In this document: piece after piece, positions 39,807-49,145 of the stretch | Numbering within the stretch: position 1 is the first letter of the stretch | Layout of the letters: every line of letters starts with the position of its first letter | NCBI RefSeq assembly: GCF_001548055.1 | Contig: NZ_AP014724.1 | Span: 1,550,001-1,614,000, forward strand | Source: Sulfurospirillum cavolei | GTDB lineage: Bacteria; Campylobacterota; Campylobacteria; Campylobacterales; Sulfurospirillaceae | DNA: 64,000 nt | Reading direction: 5' to 3' | Position numbers and translations under genes: made by a program | Notes under the pieces: model-generated | Database searches by the model: none | Told to the model about the DNA's origin: nothing | The model's input: the letters and a program-made list of their open reading frames with translations, nothing else

Positions 39807-40756
39807 AAAAACACTCCGGTCATCACGTAGTAACGTACCACGTAAAACGTACAAATCGCCGTCATTAGGCTTAAATAAAACGTCGAGAACTTCAAGAGTC
39901 TTAGGTGAGGCTTTTTCGTTATCAGCTCAATCAAAAACGGCATCATTCCAAAAAAGATTCCTAAAAAAAGCGTACCCCAAATCGCGTAACCGATATAGTA
40001 ATACTCTTTTTGCAACATACAGTACGGGCACTTGTGATTGGGCATCTCGTACACGTAAAGCCCGAAAAAATAAGTAATCGCGTAGTAAGCGACGAACAAA
40101 AAAAGCACGTTGCAGATAAAACTTGCCATCGCGTTTTTCAAAACGTTTAAGACCGCGATCGCAACAAAAAGACCGTAAAACAAGCTAACCAAGAACTCTT
40201 GCGTGTACCCAAAAGGCAGTTTAGGGGCTTGAAAGACGACCGAACAACAAAAGACCGGAACGTTTAAGGGAATGTCTCCGAAATAGGCGATTTCCAAGAA
40301 AAACTCTAGCACGACGCCGACAAACAAAAACGTATAGAGCCAATATTTGCGCCTCAAATACGGAAAATCTACCGCGGCTAAATCCAGTTTGTTGACGATC
40401 AACCAAAGGCCGAAACCAAAAATCAACCATAATTTGACCAATAACAAAAGATTGCCGTATACGTTCGCTCCTACGACGCCTGCCGAGCACATCGCACCGG
40501 GGACGACGCCGGAGAGCGAATTTAACGACTGAACGAAAAAAAGAAAAAGAATGATTTTCGTCGCAACCGTAAAGTATAAAATCGTATTGATCAGGTAGTT
40601 TTTTTTCTCCAAACGATACTGAAGTGCGCTACTCGCTTCAAAATCCCAGTAGCGTAAAATGACGACGATATTGGCTTGCGCGATGCTCATCAACACCAGC
40701 AAAATAACCTCTATCACTAAAAAAACGACGATTTCATGCGATAAAAAGATACTCAT
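39803..40756 (-). CDS. Polytopic membrane protein of mcc cluster
   Basis: 317 residues with seven to eight hydrophobic segments. A conserved-looking motif MPNHKCPYCMLQKEYYYIGYA near residue 235 (shown in part: HKCPYCMLQ) places a CPYC pair close to the membrane surface, and there is a CSAGVVGANVYGN loop earlier. I do not recognise a named family; a role in metal or thiol transfer together with the neighbouring NosL-like proteins is possible. Start overlaps the ATPase stop as ATGA. Confidence 0.6.
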   Translation of the reverse strand: MSIFLSHEIVVFLVIEVILLVLMSIAQANIVVILRYWDFEASSALQYRLEKKNYLINTILYFTVATKIILFLFFVQSLNSLSGVVPGAMCSAGVVGANVYGNLLLLVKLWLIFGFGLWLIVNKLDLAAVDFPYLRRKYWLYTFLFVGVVLEFFLEIAYFGDIPLNVPVFCCSVVFQAPKLPFGYTQEFLVSLFYGLFVAIAVLNVLKNAMASFICNVLFLFVAYYAITYFFGLYVYEMPNHKCPYCMLQKEYYYIGYAIWGTLFLGIFFGMMPFLIELITKKPHLRLLKFSTFYLSLMTAICTFYVVRYYVMTGVFL

Positions 40757-41430
40757 GAAACTATTTCTCCGTCTTTCATACGAATGCATCGGTCGATCAC
40801 GTCCGATTCTTCGAACAACACGTCGTGCGTTGCGATCAGTACCGTTTTTCCCATCGCTTTAAACGTTTTTAAGATCTCGATGAACATCAAGCTGTTGTGC
40901 GTGTCCAAATTGGCGGTCGGTTCGTCCGCTAAAATAATAGGAGGGTCCATCACAAGGGCACGTGCGATAGCACAACGCTGCTTTTCTCCGCCGCTCAAAT
41001 CCGAAACTTTTTGCTTTTTTTTATGCGCAATATTGGCGATTTGAAGGGCTCGATCGATTTTTTCTTCTCTTTGCGAAGCACTCCATTCGCTCAACATCAA
41101 AGGTGCCGTCACGTTTTGATACACGTTTAACCCGTTTAAAAGATTGAACGATTGAAAGATAAAACCGACACGCTCGTAACGGTAAAGCGACGCCAGCCGA
41201 TCGGGAAGTTTTGCGATTGTTTCACCCTCGACGATGATGTCGCCGGAACTGGGTTTACTCAAGCCTCCGATCAACGATAAAAGCGTACTTTTACCGCTTC
41301 CGCTGACTCCTTTTAAGATCACGATTTCCCCCGCTTCGATCTCAAAAGAGATCTGTTTTAAAGCATAAAAAGCGTTTTCTTTGGTTGAATTGTAAATTTT
41401 ATCGACGTTGGATACCGTAATTTGTTTCAT
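40753..41430 (-). CDS. ABC transporter ATPase (MacB/LolD type) of mcc cluster
   Basis: 225 residues. Walker A GVSGSGKST, signature DLSGGEKQRCAIARAL and Walker B IILADEPTANLD identify a MacB/LolD/FtsE-type ATPase. Its ATG at 41430 lies inside the permease stop (CGATGA). With the permease at 41427-42536 it forms a small mechanotransmission-type ABC module resembling NosFY in position, presumably used in MccA maturation or export. Confidence 0.82.
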   Translation of the reverse strand: MKQITVSNVDKIYNSTKENAFYALKQISFEIEAGEIVILKGVSGSGKSTLLSLIGGLSKPSSGDIIVEGETIAKLPDRLASLYRYERVGFIFQSFNLLNGLNVYQNVTAPLMLSEWSASQREEKIDRALQIANIAHKKKQKVSDLSGGEKQRCAIARALVMDPPIILADEPTANLDTHNSLMFIEILKTFKAMGKTVLIATHDVLFEESDVIDRCIRMKDGEIVS

Positions 41431-42536
41431 CGTACCGCCTCGCTCATATCGGCAATGGCGATTTTCCACGAAGGAATAATCACGAAAGCTAAAAAAGGAA
41501 TGACGCTGAAGACGAAAAGTAAAAAGAGCAGATTCAAATCCACGATCGGCGTAAACTCAACGCTCCGCCCCAATTGCGAGCCTAAAAAAATCGCTCGAAG
41601 CAAAGGAGCTTGGAAAATAAAAACGTACATGTAAGCGATCCAAACGCCGAGCAAAAAGGCACTGAAGGCGACGAGGGCGTTTTGGATAAACTTCAACGCG
41701 ATAATATCTTTAATGGCATATCCGATACTGCGCAAGATAGCGATCTCTTTTTTCTTTTCGCCGTACGCAAGGCTGATCTGATTTTTGAGTAAAATCAAAA
41801 ATGCAACCGTACAGACCCAATACAAAATCATAAAAATCCCGCCCTTGTAGTAAAAAAGATGGCGATAGCTAGCTTGAATGTCTTCTTTGGACGTCGCTTT
41901 AACGGTGGGGAGAAGCTGAACGATTTTCAGCGTTATATCACCCACTTCGTTGGGATTGGGAACGGTGACCAAAAGCTTGGAATATTCGTCGACCTTAAAA
42001 CCCAAAATCGCTCTTACGTTTGCCGGATGCATAAAAATCACGTCGTTGGAGAGAACGTTTGTCTGCTTCGATTCCGTTTTGAGCATTTTGAGCGTGATTT
42101 TGCCTTGCGTTGAAAAGAAGTTAAACGCATCGTCGTAGTGCCATACTTTCATCGCTTCTTTGACGCCTTCTCCGATGCTCATTTCGCGTAGCGAAAGGCT
42201 CGAATCGCCGATCAAGTGAAACCAAACGCGTTGTTGCGAAAAGTAGTAGTACCCCTCGACGTCTCCTTCGACGGCACTGACTCCCGCAAGATCGGCGATG
42301 CTTTCTCTATCCTCTTCGTTCAGTTTGTACGCACGTCCGGCTAAAGTGTTTTCCACGACGATATCAGGACCAAATTTCGCCGCATCGACCAAATCGGAGC
42401 GAATCGCGTCGGAGACAAACAGTACCGCACTTAACAACGAGACGATAAACGTAAAAATAATAAAACTAAACAGATGATCGGCGCGATCTTTGAAGAGTAA
42501 AATAACGGCATATTCGATCAGATTTTTACTGAACAT
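41427..42536 (-). CDS. ABC transporter permease (MacB/FtsX fold) of mcc cluster
   Basis: 369 residues: one N-terminal membrane segment (~22-45), a large periplasmic domain (~50-230), then three C-terminal membrane segments, the MacB/LolE topology. The EKKKEIAILRSIGYAIKDI loop (quoted here in part) near residue 265 is the FtsX-family signature. I start at the ATG at 42536 with AAGGAG seven bases upstream; it overlaps the small upstream gene by 11 bases. Confidence 0.78.
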   Translation of the reverse strand: MFSKNLIEYAVILLFKDRADHLFSFIIFTFIVSLLSAVLFVSDAIRSDLVDAAKFGPDIVVENTLAGRAYKLNEEDRESIADLAGVSAVEGDVEGYYYFSQQRVWFHLIGDSSLSLREMSIGEGVKEAMKVWHYDDAFNFFSTQGKITLKMLKTESKQTNVLSNDVIFMHPANVRAILGFKVDEYSKLLVTVPNPNEVGDITLKIVQLLPTVKATSKEDIQASYRHLFYYKGGIFMILYWVCTVAFLILLKNQISLAYGEKKKEIAILRSIGYAIKDIIALKFIQNALVAFSAFLLGVWIAYMYVFIFQAPLLRAIFLGSQLGRSVEFTPIVDLNLLFLLFVFSVIPFLAFVIIPSWKIAIADMSEAVR

Positions 42537-42714
42537 ACGCAAACTCCTTATATTCCTTCTCTTTAAAGCAAAAAGAGGGCTCGACGTATTTCATACGAAG
42601 CGCACTCTCTTCGATCTTCTTTTCTTTGCCCCGATGATCGAAACTGAGGTAATGCATCAGCACGATCGCATAAGCAAGCGCGAAAAAAAGTGCCGTAAAG
42701 CGCAAGGTTTTCAT
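42526..42714 (-). CDS. Small single-span membrane protein of mcc cluster
   Basis: 62 residues: one hydrophobic segment (TALFFALAYAIVLMHYL, residues 8-24) and a charged tail with a single Cys (PSFCFKEKEY). Its start overlaps the preceding NosL-like gene stop as ATGA and its 3' end overlaps the permease start, so real expression is likely. Function unknown. Confidence 0.6.
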   Translation of the reverse strand: MKTLRFTALFFALAYAIVLMHYLSFDHRGKEKKIEESALRMKYVEPSFCFKEKEYKEFAYVQ

Positions 42715-43763
42715 AGGCTTTTGAGCGTTTTTTCGTCGATGTCGCTAAAGCTTAACACGCGTTTACCGTTATGATCTTTCATAAAAGCACTCGCTTCGTT
42801 TTCGTTCGCAAACGGGATTAATTCCGAACCCATCGGACCGTAAACATTCGCTCCGATCACGAAAAAAGCCTGACGTGCGTCGATTTTTTTCAACGTGTAA
42901 TAATCGCTCACGTAGATTTTCTCAAAATTCTTTTTTTGTGCGAAACAATATTTCATCATATCTTTGACGCCGTCGAAATAGATGTTTTTCTCCGAAGTTT
43001 CGATCATCGCAGCCCATTGAGGGTATTTGGCGACGAACATACCGCATACGGGACATTTGGCATCTTTGGGAACGACGATTTTTGCTTCGCTTTGTGCGGA
43101 AACGACGTTTTTATGATCCCACAAATAAAGCGCGACTGCTTGGTACTGGCTTTCGGATTCAAGTCGGCATGATTTGGCAAGAGAAACTTTTAATTCGGCA
43201 ATCGTTGCGAAGCGATTGGCATCGATCGTTTCGCAAGCGTTTTGGTACAGTTTTTCGCCCGTACCGTAAACGTTTTGCTCGCGTTTTGCCTTAATCATTG
43301 CCGTATCTTTGGGAAAATCTTCTTGCGCGATAGCATACGCTTCTGCAAATTTCACGATACGACCGCCGTTTTCGCTTTGAAAGGCTTTCGCGTCTTCTTC
43401 ACTCGCAAAAGCGTATTGGCTATTCATCGTCATCGTTCCGGGTTTGGAACTGCCCACAACGATAAAGGCTTGGAACGCATCGATCAAGCCGAGGTTTTTC
43501 GTATCGGCAACTTTAACGTCTTTTTGAGGAATGACGCCTTTGGTCGCTTCGACCAAACAGTGAATCGAACAGTATTGATGCTCTTCATGAACGTAACTCG
43601 TTTTATAAAATTTCACCAAATCCATACCGCAATTGGGACAATAACGCTTTGCGTCGCCCTTTTGAACCAAGGTCGCCTTTTCTTCCGGAACGCTTTGGAA
43701 CATATCCATCGCCCACACAAAGGTCAAACATGTGATAAGAAACACGGCAATACGTTTTAACAT
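42711..43763 (-). CDS. Tandem NosL-like copper-binding protein
   Basis: 350 residues, Sec signal (residues 1-18, LTFVWAMDMF). Two NosL-like domains: the first with RYCPNCGMDLVKFYKTSY and CSIHC, the second (from about 240) with KCPVCGMFVAKYPQW and FDGVKDMMKYC. NosL domains bind copper through a CxxCGM motif and a Met. A mid-protein stretch (185-235) resembles a small helical linker. In the mcc cluster this is the most likely copper donor for the MccA active site. Confidence 0.75.
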   Translation of the reverse strand: MLKRIAVFLITCLTFVWAMDMFQSVPEEKATLVQKGDAKRYCPNCGMDLVKFYKTSYVHEEHQYCSIHCLVEATKGVIPQKDVKVADTKNLGLIDAFQAFIVVGSSKPGTMTMNSQYAFASEEDAKAFQSENGGRIVKFAEAYAIAQEDFPKDTAMIKAKREQNVYGTGEKLYQNACETIDANRFATIAELKVSLAKSCRLESESQYQAVALYLWDHKNVVSAQSEAKIVVPKDAKCPVCGMFVAKYPQWAAMIETSEKNIYFDGVKDMMKYCFAQKKNFEKIYVSDYYTLKKIDARQAFFVIGANVYGPMGSELIPFANENEASAFMKDHNGKRVLSFSDIDEKTLKSL

Positions 43764-43791
43764 TTTTTCTCCTTAAACATTGTAAGATCGT

Positions 43792-44637
43792 CTATTTCAT
43801 ATGCGGCGAATCGATAATACGTACATTATCGCATCCGACTTGCAAACCTTTGTCGCAACTTTGTTGAAACAACGCTTTGGCTTTTTGGTCGTCTTGCGCG
43901 ACGCCTTTTCCCTCGGCATACAAGATCCCTAAGTTGTTACACCCTTTGTCATACCCGAGTTGACACGCCTTCTCGTAAAAACCGAACGCTTTTTTATACT
44001 CTTGCGTCACGCCGCGACCCGATACGTATAAAAGTCCCAAGTTGTCGCAGCCCATACTCACGTTGCCGTCGCAGGCTTTTTGGTAGTATTCGCTCGCTTT
44101 TTTAGCGTCTTGCGCCACGCCGCGTCCTTCGGCATACAAAAATCCTAAATTGTTACAAGCAAAAAGGTTTTCGCTTTGGCAGGCTTTTTTGTAAAGCTCG
44201 CTTGCTTTTTGATAGTTTTGCGTCACGCCCGAACCGTTGGCATACAAAAGTCCCAAACTGTTACATGCGCTGTCGTCATCGTCCGCACACGCTTTTTCGT
44301 ACAACGCTTTGGCTTTTGTAAAGTCTTGTTTGAGCGCGGTGCCCTCAACGTACATTAGCCCCAAGTTGTAACATGCCGAACTGAAATTTTGATCGCAGGC
44401 TTTTTCGTAGAACAACGCCGCTTTTTTAAGGTCTTTGGCGACATTGCCTTCGCCTTGTTCGTAAACGACGCCCAAGTTATAGCATCCCGAAGCCTTGCCC
44501 TCTTTGCACGCTTGATCGTACACTTCGACCAATTTTTGATGATCTCCGCCCTCTTTTGCTTCGATACCCTCTTTGATAAATCCGGCATGCGCGCAAAGTG
44601 CCGCCGCTAAAAATAATAGTGCTACACGGTATTTCAT
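43792..44637 (-). CDS. Periplasmic Sel1-repeat protein
   Basis: 281 residues, signal peptide (ALCAHAG, residues 1-19), then about seven 36-residue Sel1-like repeats each with a Cys pair (ASGCYNLGVVYEQG, SACYNLGLMYVEG and so on). This Cys-containing Sel1 subtype (HcpA-like) forms a disulfide-stabilised solenoid for protein binding. The start at 44637 follows AAAGGAGAAACC. Perhaps an assembly factor of the mcc system. Confidence 0.82.
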   Translation of the reverse strand: MKYRVALLFLAAALCAHAGFIKEGIEAKEGGDHQKLVEVYDQACKEGKASGCYNLGVVYEQGEGNVAKDLKKAALFYEKACDQNFSSACYNLGLMYVEGTALKQDFTKAKALYEKACADDDDSACNSLGLLYANGSGVTQNYQKASELYKKACQSENLFACNNLGFLYAEGRGVAQDAKKASEYYQKACDGNVSMGCDNLGLLYVSGRGVTQEYKKAFGFYEKACQLGYDKGCNNLGILYAEGKGVAQDDQKAKALFQQSCDKGLQVGCDNVRIIDSPHMK

Positions 44638-44653
44638 GGTTTCTCCTTTGGTT

Positions 44654-45922
44654 TTATGAAGCATTTTGATAAAACGTTTTACTCAAATACGTACGAACGA
44701 GATCCATACCGCTGTAAAACGTTTTCATCATCGTCGCACACAAGTAATCGCCGAAAAGCGTCGTATAAATAACGCCTTTTTCTTTGCGAATCGCATGGTT
44801 GGACTCCAACCACCACAACTCGATGCTAAACATTTTTTCGACGCAAATGCCAAAGCGCGCGTTAAAACGCTCCATATCGAGGCTTCGCGAAAAAAGCTCC
44901 AGCAAAAAGGCGTATTGAACCTGCTGTTTGGGCGAAAAAACGGGCGTTTGCGCAATAATCGCATGGCGTCGGTCTTTGATACACTGAAGGTACTCGCTCA
45001 AAGAGTAGGCGTTCACGTAAAGTCGGCCGTTAAACGCGCTAAACGCACCGCTTCCGACTCCGATGTATTCGGGATAATGAACGACGTATTCGTCGCTTAA
45101 CGCACTTTTTTCTTTGGCAAACGCCCATGCGTTATTAAGGTTATACTCGCTCATTTCGTCGCGAATCGCTTGGTAAAGCGTCCACTCTTTGATGCCCTCT
45201 TCTTCTCCGAAAGCATTTTTGATGCTCTCCTTCATTAACGAAGAGCGCATCAGCGGATACGTGGTGATTTGTTCACTGCCTAAGGCTTTGGCGATGCGTA
45301 AATCTTCGCGTAACATCGCTTCGCTTTGGGCGGGAAAATTAAAGATCAAGTCCAAACTGATCGTGGGCAAAATGCCTTGAAGCGATTCGATTTTGCGTTG
45401 AAGCTCTTTGGAAGAGCCGTAACGCTCGTACCGCCCCATGCGTTTTAAAAGCGTATCGTCAAAGGTTTGTACGCCGATGGAAAGCCGATCGATCAGCCCT
45501 TTAGCTTCGTACACTCTTTCACGATCGATCGAAGCGGGCGAACTTTCGCAGGAGACTTCTTTGATATCAAAAAGCTCTTTTGCCACACGAATCGTCTGAA
45601 AAAGCTCTTTGGGATCAACGAAGGGCGTACCGCCGCCGATGTAAAGGCGATCGAAGGAAAACCCTAAGCGTTTTAAAATGAACAACTCTTCGCGCAACGA
45701 ACGAAAATAGCTTTTGGCGTTTAGGACGTCGTATTTAAATTTGTGGAACGAGCAAAAGGGGCAAAAATCGTGACAAAAAGGAACGTGCATGTATAGAAGA
45801 TAGGGTTTCGACGCGTCTATGTCGTAGGTAACGGGCGCGTCGAGCCTTTGAATTTTGAGGGCTTCTTTGAGCTTGGATTGCATCATAGATTGCGCAAAAT
45901 AAGACGAAAACCGTTTTAACAT
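44654..45922 (-). CDS. HemN/HemW-family radical SAM protein
   Basis: 422 residues. The radical SAM cluster motif is Cys-x3-Cys-x2-Cys (PFCHDFCPFCSF) near residue 50, followed by the YIGGGTPF, SIGVQTFDD and DLIFNFP motifs of the coproporphyrinogen III oxidase/HemW family. HemW-like proteins bind haem; HemN decarboxylates coproporphyrinogen. Which activity this has is not clear. It follows the HemJ-like gene by one base. Confidence 0.75.
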   Translation of the reverse strand: MLKRFSSYFAQSMMQSKLKEALKIQRLDAPVTYDIDASKPYLLYMHVPFCHDFCPFCSFHKFKYDVLNAKSYFRSLREELFILKRLGFSFDRLYIGGGTPFVDPKELFQTIRVAKELFDIKEVSCESSPASIDRERVYEAKGLIDRLSIGVQTFDDTLLKRMGRYERYGSSKELQRKIESLQGILPTISLDLIFNFPAQSEAMLREDLRIAKALGSEQITTYPLMRSSLMKESIKNAFGEEEGIKEWTLYQAIRDEMSEYNLNNAWAFAKEKSALSDEYVVHYPEYIGVGSGAFSAFNGRLYVNAYSLSEYLQCIKDRRHAIIAQTPVFSPKQQVQYAFLLELFSRSLDMERFNARFGICVEKMFSIELWWLESNHAIRKEKGVIYTTLFGDYLCATMMKTFYSGMDLVRTYLSKTFYQNAS

Positions 45923-45923
45923 G

Positions 45924-46430
45924 TCAAGCCTTTAAGGTCGCGATTTTATAAATGACGAAACCGAAAAACACGATCACACCGAGGGAAAAAAGCGGCATTG
46001 TCTCTTTGGTAATCACGTAGGTGACGATCAGGATCGACAACAATGTCGGCACTTCGTTATAGGCTCTAAAAAACTGTCCGCTTCGCGTCGTCGGTTGGGT
46101 CTGAAGCTTGAGCCTGTAATGCTCCATGCTAAACGAAAAAAGCGTTAAGAGTACCAACACGAGCAGTTTTAGATGCATCCACGACTGCTCTAAAAGCGCA
46201 TTGTTGAGCGCGATCATCCATACGCCGCTGATGATGCTTGCCCAAAATGCGGGTAAGCCGATGTATTTGTAGAGCTTGTATTCTTGAATTTGCACGACCG
46301 AGACAAAGCCTGCGTTATTGTTATGTTCTCGATGGTAAACGTAAAGCCTCGGCTGGTAAAACATGACTGCCATCCACGACATCACCGCCATAATATGAAA
46401 CACCAAAAGGTACATGTAAAGCATTTTCAC
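45924..46430 (-). CDS. HemJ-like membrane protein
   Basis: 168 residues with four hydrophobic segments. It matches the HemJ (protoporphyrinogen oxidase)/CopD family in HIMAVMSWMAVMFYQPRLYVYH (quoted only in part: SWMAVMFYQPRL) and MHLKLLVLVLLT. The conserved His and Arg for haem binding appear present. Together with the HemN-like gene it suggests a haem-supply function tied to this multihaem cytochrome cluster. Confidence 0.72.
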   Translation of the reverse strand: MKMLYMYLLVFHIMAVMSWMAVMFYQPRLYVYHREHNNNAGFVSVVQIQEYKLYKYIGLPAFWASIISGVWMIALNNALLEQSWMHLKLLVLVLLTLFSFSMEHYRLKLQTQPTTRSGQFFRAYNEVPTLLSILIVTYVITKETMPLFSLGVIVFFGFVIYKIATLKA

Positions 46431-46433
46431 TCC

Positions 46434-49136
46434 TTAAACTAAACGTACTTTGCGACCGCGATACGCCGCAAACGCTAAACACGCGATGATTGCCAAACCA
46501 TAATAAACGCCCGAAGGAATCGCCGGACTCTCTCCGGTAGCGGCATACGAATGCATGCCCGTCAAATAGAAATTGACGCCGAAATACGTCATCAAAATCG
46601 AGCCGAAACCGACGATCGAAGCAATCGAAAAAACGTAAAGCGAAGAGAATTTGGGCACAAAACGTAAATGCAAAATCAACGCATAGACGATAATCGAAAC
46701 GTACGACCACGTCTCTTTGGGATCCCAACCCCAATAGCGTCCCCACGATTCGTTTGCCCAAATACCGCCGAAAAAGTTACCGACGCTCAACATCGAAAGC
46801 CCGATAATCAGGCTGATTTCGTTAATGGCACCGATCATACGAATCTGCTCGTTGATGCGTTCTTCGTTGGGAGCACGTTTGAGTGCCATCAAGACCAAAC
46901 TAACCGCGCCCAAAAGCGTACCCAAACCCAAAAAGCCGTAACTCGCCGTAATAACCGACACGTGAATGCTCAACCAATAAGATTTTAAGACGGGAACCAA
47001 GTTGGTGATTTGCGGATTGACGAAACTCATATGCGCTACCAACATGACGATTGCGGCTAAAATCGCGGCGGACGAAAGCGATAAAATAGAGCGTCGAAAT
47101 ACGACCAAGCCCGCCAGTGCCGCCGACCAGCCGATGTATATCATCGATTCGTACGAATCGCTCCAAGGCGCATGCGCGGAGACGTACCAGCGAAGGGCAA
47201 GCGCAAAGGTGTGCACGCCAAAACCGAGGGCAAAAAGCACGATCGTCGCTTTTTCCAAGACGATCAAACGTTGTCCCCGAAACAGGTAAACCAACGCTAA
47301 CAAAAATGCCCACAATCCGACGATAAAGTAAAACCCGACGAGCTTTTGAAAAAGTCCTAAGCGGTTGTACGTCACTTCGGCTTTCACGCGCGTTGCGCTT
47401 GGCAAAATCTCCGAAGCTTCCGCTCTTTGATGCGCTTTAAGTCCGTAAAGTGCTTGCGTCGCCTTCTCCCAACGGTTGGTTTCGATGCCCTCTTGCAATC
47501 CCGCAAAATAGTTGCTAATCAACGTTTTGACTTCCGAAGAGACGCTCGGATGGTTTAACGCACCGCTAGGATCGACCCATGTGTGCGCCGGATCGTTCGG
47601 TAGGGGGATAAACTTGAACAAAACGCCTTTAAACGTCAAATAGGCGATATTGAGTTTCTCGTCGAATTTAATCAAGTCGTTTTCGAACGTACCGCGTTTG
47701 GATTGCGCTTTTTGGTTGGCATCGTTCATCGCTTGCGCTAGTTTATAACGTCCGCTTTCGTCGAACACCTGCGAAAACGAGGCATACTCTTGATCCTCTT
47801 TCATACCGATCAGTGTTTTGATTTGTCGGTTGGAAAGCTTGACGATCGCAATGTCTTGCCAGATGTCCGGTCGCGTGCTCATGGCTAAAACCATCTGTTC
47901 GGCACTTAAACCGTAAAGAGAACGTTGCGTCGTCAATTTCGTGACGATTTCGGTCGCTTCGGTGCTAAAAGGCTTCATTCTTCCTTGCATATCCTGCACC
48001 AAAAGCTCGCTGAGATCCTTATCGGCATGCACTGCGCTGTTCACGCGGACTTGCTCCAAATAAGCACTATAATCTGCCGTATTTGCCCTCACGTCCACGC
48101 CTAAAAAGCTTACAAAAAGGGCTATCCACACCAATTGCGCGTTTTTAAGATACTCTCTTAGTTTGAAAAAACGGCTACCGCGCGTAAAAAAGTTCATTAA
48201 AAATCCCGCCGTTAAAAGAAAATATCCCGCATACGTCGGCCACTTTCCGGGATCTTTATTGATCTCCAAAACCGTTCCTTTTTCATCCGTATCGTATGAC
48301 GATTGAAAAAAGGTATACCCTTCGTAATGTAAAGGGTGATTCATAAAAATGCGATACGCCATTACAGGCTTTTTGAGGGTGTCCAAAACATCGATTTCAC
48401 TTGCATACGAAGAAGCACTCATCGAGCCGGGATAGCGTTCCAACTGAAAATCGCGCAAGGCTATGGAAAAAGGTAGTACTAGCACTTTTGATCCCCACGA
48501 CAGATGAACGTCAAGCCCCTGAAACGAAACGGTAACCGGCTCTTCGATCCAGCCGGCACCGCCTTCGATTTTTACCGAGCGCATTTCACTTCCGTAACGA
48601 ACGTCGACCCAAAGCGTCGCCAATTCGCCTTTGGCTTTATAGCGGTAATTTTTATACGTGACGACCAAAGGCTTTCCCTCGATCGTCTCTTTATAGGTAA
48701 AATCGTTCGATCCGAGTTGCGTTAACGCGAGCGGATATTCAAACGAAGCTTTAGGCGTTTCGACGTGAAGGTACGACGTCACCGTGAGCATTTCGTTTTC
48801 GCTCTTTCCCTCACGAACGTGCATGACCCCTTCGTATCCGAAATAACGCGTCAATCCCGCGCCGATTAAGATCACCGCAAAAGCGGCGTGTATCAAAAAA
48901 GCACCTTTTCGTCTCCACATACGGGTTTGATACATCAAACCGATCATACAAAGGCATGAGAGTACCATGACCGTTTCGTACCACGCCGCGTCGTACACGG
49001 CGATTTTGGCACTTTGCGTATCGTACGCGCTTTCGATAAACGTCGCAACGCCTGCGCCGATGCCTAAAATCGCCAATAACAGTAGCACGACCCCGTAAGA
49101 GAAAAGATAACGCATCCCTTTTTCAATCCACACCAT
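46434..49136 (-). CDS. ccsA1: CcsBA-type cytochrome c haem lyase (CX15CH-specific type)
   Basis: 900 residues: an N-terminal ResB/CcsB half (about 1-330, membrane segments plus a periplasmic domain) fused to a CcsA half that has the tryptophan-rich haem-handling motif WGRYWGWDPKETWS near residue 790. Such fused CcsBA proteins ligate haem to cytochromes. In Wolinella the mcc copy, CcsA1, serves the special CX15CH motif of MccA, which is present here too. The gene lies between mccD and the HemJ-like gene. Confidence 0.9.
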   Translation of the reverse strand: MVWIEKGMRYLFSYGVVLLLLAILGIGAGVATFIESAYDTQSAKIAVYDAAWYETVMVLSCLCMIGLMYQTRMWRRKGAFLIHAAFAVILIGAGLTRYFGYEGVMHVREGKSENEMLTVTSYLHVETPKASFEYPLALTQLGSNDFTYKETIEGKPLVVTYKNYRYKAKGELATLWVDVRYGSEMRSVKIEGGAGWIEEPVTVSFQGLDVHLSWGSKVLVLPFSIALRDFQLERYPGSMSASSYASEIDVLDTLKKPVMAYRIFMNHPLHYEGYTFFQSSYDTDEKGTVLEINKDPGKWPTYAGYFLLTAGFLMNFFTRGSRFFKLREYLKNAQLVWIALFVSFLGVDVRANTADYSAYLEQVRVNSAVHADKDLSELLVQDMQGRMKPFSTEATEIVTKLTTQRSLYGLSAEQMVLAMSTRPDIWQDIAIVKLSNRQIKTLIGMKEDQEYASFSQVFDESGRYKLAQAMNDANQKAQSKRGTFENDLIKFDEKLNIAYLTFKGVLFKFIPLPNDPAHTWVDPSGALNHPSVSSEVKTLISNYFAGLQEGIETNRWEKATQALYGLKAHQRAEASEILPSATRVKAEVTYNRLGLFQKLVGFYFIVGLWAFLLALVYLFRGQRLIVLEKATIVLFALGFGVHTFALALRWYVSAHAPWSDSYESMIYIGWSAALAGLVVFRRSILSLSSAAILAAIVMLVAHMSFVNPQITNLVPVLKSYWLSIHVSVITASYGFLGLGTLLGAVSLVLMALKRAPNEERINEQIRMIGAINEISLIIGLSMLSVGNFFGGIWANESWGRYWGWDPKETWSYVSIIVYALILHLRFVPKFSSLYVFSIASIVGFGSILMTYFGVNFYLTGMHSYAATGESPAIPSGVYYGLAIIACLAFAAYRGRKVRLV

Positions 49137-49145
49137 AAAAACCCC